Shown piece by piece: positions 54,930 to 64,000 of a stretch of 64,000 bases of DNA. The notes under the pieces were generated by a model. The model made no database searches, was not told where the DNA came from, and saw nothing but the letters and a program-made list of their open reading frames with translations. Numbering within the stretch: the first letter of the stretch is position 1; the number at the start of each line of letters is the position of its first letter. Both the position numbers and the translations under genes were made by a program. This DNA comes from Rugalucina vietnamica (Eukaryota; Mollusca; Bivalvia; Lucinida; Lucinidae): assembly GCA_964017185.1 (NCBI GenBank), contig OZ024870.1, forward strand, positions 29,969,621-30,033,620. Reading direction: 5' to 3'.

Positions 54930-57011
54930 AAGTGTTTGTAAAACACTATACCCCCAACTGTATGCTTGCCACTAACCTGGCACAGTTTATATGATTCATT
55001 TATTTCATTATTGTTGGAAATCATGTAAGCAAACAGAGTTGACCTGGGCACAAATAGCAAACTTGAGGACTAGCAGTGATAACAGATGCACACTTAAAAA
55101 TGGAATTAAAATTTCGCAATTCCGTAATTCTGTCAAAATTTGATGGAAAGTTCTCAAAAGTAGATCAGGTGACCTGCTTCTCTGTCCCAATCGGTTTACC
55201 AAATTCCGATTATCGAAAAAGATGGCGTGACGTCATCAGCCAGCATCTGGGTCACTCTCACAGGTACAAATCAGTAATGGCGGCTTTATTGAAGGCAAAT
55301 ATACATTATGGTTTATTTGCACAAATGACCTAAAACTCCCAAATCTTTAAAAGTTCTGTTGTGTTATGGAGAAAAATTGTTTCCAGAATGCATATATTTT
55401 GAATTTGGAAGGAAAATATCTTGAATAGCGCAATATTTCCGTGTTTATTTATAGTTAAATATTTTGATTTTTCGGCAAGCGCGGCTTTGTTTGATCTCTC
55501 GTTATTTATATGCACTTAATTTCAGGCACTTCAGCCTCAAATTACAAACTTAACACAAGTTTACGCTGTAGTATTTTTGCTGTCATTTTGTAGTATATGT
55601 TTTTGGGAAGACATATTTAAGATTATATAACTACCACACATGCTTGGATTTTAAAACTCCAACAACTTCAACGCCACAGTTATTGTTCATTTCATTTTTT
55701 TTTCTATTGAATTTTCATATTACTAAGTCAAATCGTGAAATATAAGCTGTCGTTAGATAAAAACAAATCTAGAAAAATGTGAGCTGAAAATAATATGCGA
55801 ACAAATTGGATAAAGTCATCTCTTTCTCACAAGCTCATTCAGTTTTCAGAGTTGAAAACAAACCTTGCCAAAATAATTTTGCAGACAGATGGCGGATAAC
55901 TCTTTTACAGTGGTTCTATTATTAAGTTAAATTTATTTTAGTTAATTCAGCTTTGATTGCAACGTATATTAACAATTTAAGACACATTTTCCCGCACAAA
56001 TATGTGTATTAAGTCTGTGTATTTATTGACTCTGTACCCGTGAGTTCACAGGTAATGTTATCGATGACGTCATCGCCATCTTTTCCGATAAGCGGAATAT
56101 GAAGGCTCTAGAGATAAAATACTTTTTGAGATATCTTGCACACAAGATTATCAAATTTTGTTTTCAAAGGGACTTAACTCAATAAGAGGGCATGACTCGG
56201 GCATGAAAAAGATACGGGTCAACTATTTTCTCATGAGGAATCTGTATATGAAATTTCAAAACCCTAGCATTCACCGTTTAAAAGTTTCAAATTTCACCGA
56301 AAAGTGGAAAAATCAATCAAAATTTCAAAATTCCGTAATTTTGACAAAATGTGAGTTTAAGTTTTCAAAAATTAATCAGGTGATCAACTCCTCAGACCAA
56401 TCGGTATACCAAATATGAAGGCCCTAGCTAAAATACTTTTTGAGATATCTTGCACACAAGATTTTCAAATTTTGTTTTCAAAGGGACATAACTCAGAAAA
56501 GGGGCATAACTTGGACATGAAAAAATATTCGGGTCAACTATTTTTCATGAAGAAGCTGTATATGAAATTTCAAAACACTAGCATTCACCCTTTAAAAGTT
56601 TCATTTTGCACCGAAAAGTGGAGAAAAAAAACCCTCAAAATTTCAAAATTCCGTAATTTTGTCATAATTTAAGGTAAAGTTCTCAAAAGTTAATCAGGTG
56701 ATCTACTTATCAGTCCTGACCAGTATGCTAAATATGAAGACTCTAGCTCAAATACTTTTTGTAATATCTTGCACACAATATTTTCAAATTTTGTATGCAA
56801 AGGGACGTAACTCAGAAAAGGGACATACCTCCGACATGAAAAAATATGGGTCAACTATTTTTCATGAGGAATATGCATATGAAATTTCAAAACCCTAGCA
56901 TTCATGGTTCAAAAGTTAACAGACGCACGCACACACACACACACAGACAGACAGACAGACAGACAAGCCGAAAGCAATATGCCCTTCCAACTTTTTCAAA
57001 GTTGTGGGCAT
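54930..57011 (+). mobile_element. Helentron-like element, TATACCCCCAAC family
   Basis: 5' hairpin GTGTTT-GTA-AAACAC (54932-54946), then TATACCCCCAACT. Core: three units of about 317 bp (AATTCCGTAATT near 55118, 56328, 56647, allowing for an insertion). Then (AC)n/(AGAC)n at about 56925-56966, and a 3' hairpin ending AAAGTTGTGGGCATA at 57011. It splits the right arm of the inverted duplication. The undisturbed left arm shows the empty site (GAAAAAAAGAAGTAATAAAA near 51595-51620, read in reverse). Confidence 0.78.
55204..56097. mobile_element. TIR element with CRE palindromes, inserted in a minisatellite unit
   Basis: Ends TTCCGATTATCGAAAAAGAT and, reversed, TTCCGCTTATCGGAAAAGAT, matching for about 34 bp and including a perfect TGACGTCA in each (55228-55235, 56065-56072). 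The next repeat unit reads ACCAAATATGAAGG uninterrupted at about 56407, giving the empty site. About 890 bp, no coding region. A 2-bp AT duplication is possible. Confidence 0.87.
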
Positions 57012-57012
57012 A

Positions 57013-57215
57013 AAAAAGTAATAAAACTCTTTGAGACACCCCTCTTTTATATTCCATATTCAGAATTCAAATACCATATCTTAACATTGCCCTGTATACA
57101 GTTCTGCTTTTATAATTATTTAGCTTCGTTGTTTTGAAACAACCCTCGCTAATATTACGAAGTCCAAGTCCAATTCAAATTCCAACTCAAACTCAAACTC
57201 CGTTAGAAAGGTCAA
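57013..57215. repeat. Distal part of the right arm
   Basis: Reverse complement of about 51433-51615: AATAAAACTCTTTGAGACAC onward to CTCCGTTAGAAAGGTC. Confidence 0.82.
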
Positions 57216-57319
57216 TATATGACTAGTCTATCATAGTCATATGACTTTTTGAATAAACATAAGTTCCCTTTGTCCATGATGTGGAGAATTTTCTCCTATA
57301 TATGCAGCTGGTTGTCAAA

Positions 57320-57499
57320 TGAGCCACGACATGAGAAAATCAACAATGTGGTTTCTGAACAGGCTTGACACAAACCAAGCTGCACAAGCACTAGAGATCG
57401 CTTGAAGCTGGAAATTTTGGATTTAGAAAGTAGTGGAATTGCGAAAACAAAGACGCTGATCAGCTTTGCAATATGTTAGGTTTCTCATGATGCGGCCCA
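57320..57499. mobile_element. Family A MITE with shortened core
   Basis: TGAGCCACGACATGAGAAAA to TCTCATGATGCGGCCCA; the second half of the core palindrome is deleted. Confidence 0.78.
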
Positions 57500-57944
57500 A
57501 ATACAAAATCAAATAACCTAAATATACAGAATTTACCTGCAAATCCAAAATAGTAATTTCTGTCCACTAAAACTAAGTTTTCATAAAGTGAAGCTTGAAC
57601 ATCTTTTGCTGGTCATGCATGCCTGAAAAATAATATGACCTTTGATAAAGAATAATAATAGAGGCCCAGTCTGCAATTATAAATTCAGATAATTCAGTAT
57701 TTTAAAGAATGTCTAATGTATATCAATTATCAAAAGAAATATGGGGAATATTGAAAAGATTTCTCTGAATGTCAACATAGTATAAGATACCCCCTGTTTA
57801 TCCCAGACATCAAAAGTCACATGGACTTTCCGGTAGTTACGCACTTGATTTATATGATGTCAGCACACACTTTCTTCAAGAAGTATGGTATTTCAACAGA
57901 TAATTGGGGAAGTTTGCCATGTTTCTAGTTAACTGGGCCCAGTT

Positions 57945-58178
57945 GTTCAAAACTAACGACGTCGTTAGTTAACGTTTCGTTAAAATTTCAAACATTAATA
58001 TTACAAATACACTGTTATTTTTTGTTGAAAAAATGTGAGAATCCTTTGCACTGCAAAGGATTCTTGCATTTTTTCAACAAAAAATAACAGTGTATTTGTT
58101 ACTTTAGCTGATATTTGCTTAACAAATTTATGTCTTAACGATATCGTTAAGCTAACGATGCTTTGAACAACTGGGTCC
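57945..58178. mobile_element. Family C MITE, second copy
   Basis: GGGCCCAGTTGTTCAAAACT to TTTGAACAACTGGGTCC, with the GAGAATCCTTTGCA hairpin at the centre. Confidence 0.9.
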
Positions 58179-58179
58179 A

Positions 58180-58595
58180 GGTCATAAGAAACTAAGTCTG
58201 ACAGTGGGCAGCCTCATGAAAAATTAATTAGGACTATGCAATATATCATATGAAAAAAGGACTGACTTCATGTTTTCCTTAAACTTTACTTCTTTATTCT
58301 TTTTATTCTATGATATTTCACATATTTGGTTTATATAATGAAGTTTATTGACAAAATGTTACTTGCAAATGATTGTAAACTTTCATGCAATTGTCCCGGT
58401 GTATGCAATCACCAATCGGACCAGAACGGACATAATTACCGGATCGGACCTAATTTTTCATTAAGGTTTAGACTTATTTCAGCAAAGATATCGAGTGTTT
58501 TCAGCCAGTTAAAACATCCTAGCTCTTTTAGCAACTTTGTGAGTTATCATAGCTGTTCTTTCCCAAGTTATAGTAATTTGGTGACCACCTAGCTC
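58180..58595. other. Flank left of the LTR element, no gene
   Basis: AT-rich, no supported feature; the open frame at 58326-58592 has no recognisable domain. Confidence 0.4.
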
Positions 58596-59512
58596 TGTTA
58601 GGTCCATGTTTGAAGATTCCAAAATACCCAATATGTACAAAACCATGCCAAACTATGCAAAATGGACTCATAACTACATGAAAATATTCATCTGGCCATT
58701 TTAAACTTTTCTACCAATTGTTATATATAATTGATTCAATAATATTGATTCTTTTAAAAGCTATTACTTATAATTTATATATATATAATCAAAGGGGAGT
58801 AACCCAATTAATTAATATATATTTCTTTCTATGTTTCTACAATTTATTATCTAGAACTTTGTAGAAGAATGTCATTGATTATTTTTATCACTGTTATATA
58901 ATTTAGAAGTATAGAAAATTCTATGAGCACTTTGTGGATAATTCCAGATGAAAATGGAGTGAGTGTTTTTTTTACCATAAGTTAAAAATATATTTGGACT
59001 ATGTATACTGAGATCTCAAAGGGTCTAGTGGACTCTCGTTTAGTCTTGATGGTCGTTGCGGCCTTGAATTCTCTCTGGAGAATTCTAAATTCTCTTTGGA
59101 GAATTTAAAAGAACTTTCGTTTAGTTCGTTTCTTTTCTAGAGAAAAGTTTATTATATCATTCTCTAGAAACCTGGAGAATTTCCTTAGATGTATAAATAT
59201 AGGTCCCAATTCAGTCGTAGGTATTCAGAAATTTGAAGTGATTTAAAGTATATAATTTTGGTTGTTTCACTAGTGTTTTGTGTGGATTAAAATATACATG
59301 TGCTCATATTCTGGTTACTGGATTGTGAACTTACATTTGAGGGACAAGGACTTATTTGACATTAACTTTGTAAGTTATTTATTTATTTATTTACTTATCT
59401 GTTTGTTTGTTTGTATGTATTTGCAGCATTAATTTGTTTGATTAAATATTGTTAAGTTTAAATTACTTGGTTGTTTTTCGCTGTACCTGTCTAGTTACGC
59501 TAGGTCGTAACA
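58596..59512 (+). mobile_element. 5' LTR of the Gmr1-like element
   Basis: The right edge is clear: CTAGTTACGCTAGGTCGTAACA region ending 59512, five bases before the primer site. The left edge at TGTTAGG (58596) is chosen because it mirrors TAACA and gives a length (917 bp) near that of the related solo LTR; it is tentative. TATA box near 59191. Confidence 0.6.
59162..59198 (+). promoter_or_regulatory. TATA box with degenerate HSE-like units upstream
   Basis: TATAAATA at about 59191-59198. Upstream, CTC-ta-GAA-ac-CTG-ga-GAA (59162-59179) keeps the 5-bp HSE step with mismatches, in the same place relative to TATA as the arrays of the solo LTR. Confidence 0.45.
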
Positions 59513-59517
59513 GATTT

Positions 59518-59535
59518 TGGGGGCTGAGCCGGGAT
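59518..59535 (+). promoter_or_regulatory. Primer-binding site, tRNA-Pro-like
   Basis: TGGGGGCTGAGCCGGGAT matches 15 of 18 bases of the tRNA-Pro primer site known from many retroelements. The following TGAAC extends the complement into the T-loop (GTTCA). Confidence 0.7.
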
Positions 59536-59610
59536 TGAACATTTTGTGCACCTATTTTATTCTGAATTTGAAAAGATATTTATTGCTTGTCATACCAGCA
59601 AAAAGCAACC

Positions 59611-61659
59611 ATGTTATTCAAACTTGAAGATTTCATTGCTGCGCCTTCTCAAGAGCTGTTAAACTTGGCCAAAAAGAGTGATCTTTTAGACATTGCTAGT
59701 CATTATAGCATACCTGATGTCAAAACATCTATGTTAAAACGTGAAATTAAGAATGTTATCATTCAGTTTCTTGTTGATGAGGAATTTTTTGAACCCTCAG
59801 CTACATCTCTTATTATGGTCTCACAAACCGACATACAGTTGAAAGAGTTAGAATTAAAAAGGCATCTAGAACTGGAAAAAGTAAGATTAGAGTTTGAAGA
59901 AAAAAGAAGGGCAGATAAGGAAGAAAGGGAAGAAAAACTTGCAAGAGATAAGGCTGAAAGGGAAGAAAAACTTGCAAGAGATAAGGCTGAAAGGGAAGAA
60001 AAACTTGCAAGAGATAAGGCTGAAAGGGAGGAAAGAATACAAATAGAAAAGTTAGAGCTTGAAAAACAAAAGTTAGCATTTGAAGAAAGGGAAAGAGAAA
60101 AACAAAGAGAAATGGAAGAACGAGAGAAGGAAAAACAAAGAGAGTTAGAAGAAAGGCTTGCAAAAGAAAAATTAGAGCAAGAGGAAAGAATTGAGGTTGA
60201 AAAAGAGAAAATGCATTATGAAATAAGAATGAAAGAGCTTGAATTAAGCAGTAAATCAATGCCTCCTGTGTCTTTTGATCCTAGTAAAGTATTTGATGTT
60301 ACAAAGCATATCAGGCTCGTTCCTCCATTTCAAGAAAAAGAGGTAGATAAGTACTTTTTACATTTTGAGAAGGTAGCAGAAAATTTGAAATGGCCAAAAG
60401 AGCATTGGACCTTGCTTCTACAGAGTGTTGTTATTGGTAAAGCTCGAGAAATTTACACTCAGCTTCCACTTGATCAAAGTTCAGATTATGACACAGTCAA
60501 AAATCTGATTCTTAAGGCTTATGAGTTAGTACCTGAAGCTTATAGGCAGAAATTCAGAAATTGTAGGAAAGAACATGACCAAACCCATGTAGAATTTGCT
60601 AGAACTAAGGAGCAATTATTTGATAGGTGGTGTTCTTCAAAGGATGTAAAGTCTGATCATGCAAAATTAAGACAGCTCATGCTTATTGAAGAGTTCAAAC
60701 GATGCATACACTCTGATGTCAAATCTTTTCTTGACGAAAGGGAAGTAGAAACTTTAGATGTAGCAGCACGATTGGCTGATGATTATGCTTTGACTCATAA
60801 GGTGTCTTTTGTAAATAAACCTTACAAGAAACCTTTTAACCCTCAATTTAAACCTAATACACCTCAGTCAAAACCATTTAACCCTCAACAGAGAAATAAT
60901 TCTCCTCAACCTAATCCACAACCACAAGCTGGACTAACAGCTGATAGTTCCAGTCCTTCACATAATCCTAAAAATAAAGATACTAGTGAAAACAAAGGTC
61001 AAAGATCCTCATACTCACCCCGGCTGTTTTGCAATTATTGTAAAGGTGACGGTCACGTCATTTCTGAATGTGAAACTTTGAAAAGAAGAAAAGAGAGACA
61101 AAATCAAAATAATTCTAGACCAACAGGTCTTACTTCTTTAAGGTCAAAACCACAGTCGATTATTCAGGATGAAAATCCTATTTTGGCCAAAACGTCTGCG
61201 ACTGATTGTATTATGGAGATTTATGAACCATTCTTATCAGAAGGTTTTGTGTCACTTACTAGTGATTCTGCCCAGTCTACCCCTATTAAAATCTTACGAG
61301 ATACCGGAGCTTCTCAGTCTCTTATTTTAGCAGATACCCTGCCTTTTTCCGAGAAGACTTCAACTGGGACAAGTGTCCTTATTCAGGGAGTAGAGTGTGG
61401 ATTTGTTAATGTACCGCTCCATAACATTTATTTGTCTTCAGACTTAGTTTCTGGTCCTGTGGCTGTAGGTATTAGGCCTTCTTTACCTTTTAAAGGTGTT
61501 CACTTGCTATTAGGCAATGACTTAGCCGGAGATAAGGTTGTGGTAAACCCACTTTTGACCAATACACCTTGTGAGGATCAATTGCCATTGAGCAGGAAAT
61601 TCCTGATCTTTACCCTTCATGTGCCGTTACAAGGGCTATGGCAAAAAAAGTCAAATTGA
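59611..61659 (+). CDS. gag: Gag-protease of the Gmr1-like element
   Basis: The first ATG is at 59611 (the frame opens upstream without a Met). The N-terminal helix is followed by a long charged coiled coil (residues about 70-210) with three identical 33-bp repeats (KAEREEKLARD type, 59923-60021). The capsid (about 225-405) includes VPEAYRQKFRNCRK, reminiscent of the vertebrate SCAN domain, which is reported to descend from Gmr1-type capsids. A Pro/Gln/Asn linker precedes zinc knuckle CNYCKGDGHVISEC (CX2CX4HX4C, about 474-487). The retropepsin has DTGASQS (about 563) and GNDLAGD. From about residue 655 this frame looks unlike protein, while the -1 frame resumes family-like sequence, so the true end is probably earlier. 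Confidence 0.87.
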   Translation: MLFKLEDFIAAPSQELLNLAKKSDLLDIASHYSIPDVKTSMLKREIKNVIIQFLVDEEFFEPSATSLIMVSQTDIQLKELELKRHLELEKVRLEFEEKRRADKEEREEKLARDKAEREEKLARDKAEREEKLARDKAEREERIQIEKLELEKQKLAFEEREREKQREMEEREKEKQRELEERLAKEKLEQEERIEVEKEKMHYEIRMKELELSSKSMPPVSFDPSKVFDVTKHIRLVPPFQEKEVDKYFLHFEKVAENLKWPKEHWTLLLQSVVIGKAREIYTQLPLDQSSDYDTVKNLILKAYELVPEAYRQKFRNCRKEHDQTHVEFARTKEQLFDRWCSSKDVKSDHAKLRQLMLIEEFKRCIHSDVKSFLDEREVETLDVAARLADDYALTHKVSFVNKPYKKPFNPQFKPNTPQSKPFNPQQRNNSPQPNPQPQAGLTADSSSPSHNPKNKDTSENKGQRSSYSPRLFCNYCKGDGHVISECETLKRRKERQNQNNSRPTGLTSLRSKPQSIIQDENPILAKTSATDCIMEIYEPFLSEGFVSLTSDSAQSTPIKILRDTGASQSLILADTLPFSEKTSTGTSVLIQGVECGFVNVPLHNIYLSSDLVSGPVAVGIRPSLPFKGVHLLLGNDLAGDKVVVNPLLTNTPCEDQLPLSRKFLIFTLHVPLQGLWQKKSN

Positions 61660-64000
61660 ATGATGGGATACAGGATATTGACTTAACTGACACTTTTATA
61701 GGTCAGTCTTTTCATGATGAGATTTCAAAATCTCTTTCTTCAAGTCAAACTGACTTCAACAATCAAAGGTCAGACAATGACCTTTCACCTTCAATTTTTG
61801 ACCAAGGTCACGACCAAATGTCAAGGTCACAACTTTGTCAAGAACAGCACAGTGATCCTGAAATCTCGCCTTTATTTGAAAGGGCTTTAGATGAAAATGA
61901 AATTTCTCAGGTTCCTGTTTGTTTTTATGTCAAAAATGACATCTTAATGAGAAAATGGCGTCCTCCTGATGTTTCAGCGGAAGACGAATGGACCATAAAT
62001 CACCAAATTGTGGTTCCTAAGGCTTATCGTCCTGAAATCTTAAACTTGGCCCATGAAACTCCCATGTCAGGTCATTTAGGGATAAATAAGACTTACCACA
62101 AAATTCTCAAGCATTTCTACTGGCCAGGATTAAAATCTGATGTTTCCCAACATTGCAAATCCTGTCACACTTGTCAAATGGTAGGAAAACCTAATCAGAC
62201 TATTCCAAAAGCTAATTTACAGCCTATTCCTGCATTTGATGAACCATTTAGTAGGATTATCATTGACTGTGTAGGTCCGTTACCCAAGACTAAATCAGGT
62301 TGCCAATATCTCTTGACTATAATGTGTGCTTCAACACGTTTTCCTGAAGCAATTCCACTCAGGAATATCAAGACGAAAACAATAGTTAAGGCCCTTGTGA
62401 AGTTTTTCACACTTGTAGGTCTTCCAAAATCAGTCCAATCAGATCAGGGTTCCAATTTTATGTCAGGAACATTTCAGCAAGTAATGCATGAACTTGGCAT
62501 TAAACAATACAAGTCATCAGCTTATCATCCTGAAAGTCAAGGTGCTTTGGAAAGATTCCATCAAACTTTGAAGAACATGATCAGATCTTACTGTTTTGAC
62601 ACCGAAAAAGATTGGGATGAAGGCATACATTTGCTATTATTTGCTGTCAGAGAGTCAGTACAAGAGTCTCTTGGGTTCAGTCCGTTTGAACTTGTTTTCG
62701 GACACACTGTTCGTGGACCTTTAAAACTTATGAAAGAGAAGTTTCTTTCAAGTAATGACAGTCCTTTGAACTTACTTCAGTATGTGTCTGACTTCAAAAC
62801 TAGATTGACAAAAGCTTGGGAAGTTGCTCGGTCCAATCTTAAGTCAGCTCAGAGCAAAATGAAGTTGCATTTTGATGAAAATGCTCAGAACAGAAATTTT
62901 GACCCTGGAGACAAGGTGATTGCTCTTTTGCCCATTCCTGGCAGGCCATTACAAGCTAGATATTATGGTCCATATACTGTTGAGAAAAGGTTAAGTGATG
63001 TAAATTACATTGTTAACACTCCTGGGAGGCGCAAGCAAAAACAATTATGTCATATTAACATGCTTAAAAAGTACATTGATAGGGATAGTGATAATGATAG
63101 TTCAGTTATTTCCTCAGTAAGCATAGTTAATTCTGTCCCTCATGAACAAAATCAGACAGACTTTGAAGAAATGAACTCTGTGAACTGTGAACCATTATCC
63201 TCAAAACTCCAGAATTCTGACATTCTGCATGACCTCGATCAGAAACTGTCACATCTAGATCCGGACAAGAAACATGAACTAAAACAATTAATTCTTGAAT
63301 ATGAGCACTTATTTCCGGACATTCCATCCAGAACCGATAAAATCTACCATGATGTAGACATTATTGAAGGAGCAAAACCGGTGAAACAACATCCGTATAG
63401 ACTTCATCCTGAAAGACAACAATATCTCAGGAAAGAAGTTAAGTATTTGCTGGACAATGACTTTATAGAACCTAGTCAAAGTGAATGGAGTTCTCCTTGT
63501 ATACTTGTGCCAAAATCTGATGGGACATTTCGAATGTGCACAGACTATAGAAAAGTAAATTCTGTCACAAAAACTGACACATTTCCCATACCAAGAATAG
63601 ATGACTGCATTGACAACATTGGTCACGCCAAATATGTGACAAAATTCGATCTACCGAAAGGGTTTTGGCAGTGTCCATTTACAGACAGTGCAAATGAGAT
63701 TTTAGAATTTGTTACTACAGAAAATCAATTTCGAGATAAACTGAAAGCGCTGAAATGTTGCTTGGATCGCTTGGTTAATAGTTTGATTTTCGGTCTGGAT
63801 GGGTGTAAAGCTTACATCGACGATGTCATCATCTACAGTGAAGAGTGGAAACAACACCTGGAGATCATCAGAGAATTCTTCTAAAGACTCAGTGATGCTA
63901 AACTGACAATAAACTTACCGAAAAGTGAATTTTGCCATGCTAATTTGACATTTCTAGGACATATTGTTGGACAAGGTCAGGTCAGACCTGTAGAAGCCAA
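61638..64000 (+). pseudogene. pol: Integrase-RT polyprotein of the Gmr1-like element (broken)
   Basis: First ATG at 61638, but the frame is open from about 61577. Integrase zinc finger: HETPMSGHLG...CKSCHTCQ (about 137-178). Catalytic D210, D269 and E305 (D,D35E). GPY/F module: RYYGPYTVEKRLSDVNYIV and CHINMLKKY (about 440-480). RT follows: WSSPCILVPKSDGTFRMCTDYRK (about 617-640, quoted in part as LVPKSDGTFRMCTDYRK), FDLPKGFWQ with D671, and YIDD at 726-729. The segment between D671 and YIDD is short and the usual PFG...F block is not readable. TAA stops the frame at 63882-63884, and RT-like sequence (NLPKSEF, FLGHIVG) continues in the same frame to the window end. Confidence 0.85.
61644..61650 (+). 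promoter_or_regulatory. Possible -1 frameshift heptamer
   Basis: A AAA AAG lies in the zero frame of gag-protease, 7 nt before its stop, where the pol frame overlaps. It could support ribosomal slippage, but see the finding on the frame break: the overlap may simply be mutational. Confidence 0.35.

Larger units (their letters stand above)
58596..64000 (+). mobile_element. Gmr1-like Ty3/gypsy LTR retrotransposon, truncated by the window end
   Basis: Order: 5' LTR (ending 59512), tRNA-Pro-like primer site, capsid with zinc knuckle, protease, integrase (zinc finger, D,D35E core, GPY/F-type module), then reverse transcriptase running off the window. Most Ty3/gypsy elements have RT and RNase H before integrase. 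Integrase before RT, as here, is the reported hallmark of the Gmr1-like group. RNase H and the 3' LTR lie beyond 64000. The copy is inactive: frame change near 61577-61660, damage in RT, stop at 63882-63884. Confidence 0.85.

Noticed and set aside
59813-60259. 148-codon open frame antisense to gag
   Set aside because: Shadow of the Lys/Glu-rich coiled coil; the antisense reads as Leu/Phe-rich by composition alone.

Overview
The window reads as AT-rich eukaryotic nuclear DNA from a lophotrochozoan animal, most likely a bivalve mollusc. Two intron-containing host genes with consensus splice sites are present: FAM136A and a Spinster-like transporter. A tRNA-derived SINE with a mollusc-type central domain, a Penelope-like relic, a Gmr1-like Ty3/gypsy element and Helentron/pearl-like repeats with minisatellite cores point the same way. 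No database was searched; the taxonomic call is inference.

Layout. 0-11 kb is repeat DNA: a SINE inside a palindromic MITE (family A), a 4.8 kb element with long inverted arms holding a dead LINE reverse transcriptase, and several more family A MITEs. 11.4-17.6 kb holds FAM136A, complete on the minus strand (3 exons, 140 codons), with Helentron-like elements in its introns. 17.6-27.3 kb is intergenic: MITEs, a large minisatellite-bearing element and the GIY-YIG end of a Penelope-like element. 27.4-49.3 kb holds a Spinster-like MFS transporter, complete on the minus strand (10 coding exons, 532 codons). Nearly every exon has a MITE, SINE or minisatellite within about 75 bp. Its first intron contains a three-layer nest: a solo LTR within a minisatellite element within a TCGTAG-rich element.

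50.2-57.2 kb is a stack of elements built on a pair of head-to-head inverted copies of an unrecognised coding sequence. These copies have been invaded by a MULE-like MITE with 9-bp duplications, a hAT-like element with 8-bp duplications, a Helentron-like element and a TIR element inside that one. Two of these insertions have an empty copy of the same site elsewhere in the window. 58.6-64 kb is a Ty3/gypsy LTR element cut by the window edge. Its order is capsid, zinc knuckle, protease, integrase, reverse transcriptase, so integrase precedes RT as in the Gmr1 group. It is broken by a frame change, damage in RT and an in-frame stop.

Most interesting signals: (1) the solo LTR at 46.6-47.5 kb carries several well-formed arrays of heat-shock-element pentamers directly upstream of a TATA box; (2) at least five elements of different sequence share one plan (5' hairpin, short inverted terminus, minisatellite core, microsatellite, 3' hairpin); (3) the head-to-head unknown coding sequence keeps the same C-terminal reading frame in both copies.

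Positions were counted by hand. Exon junctions were checked for GT/AG and phase and should be exact to a base or two. Repeat edges without a target-site duplication are approximate.
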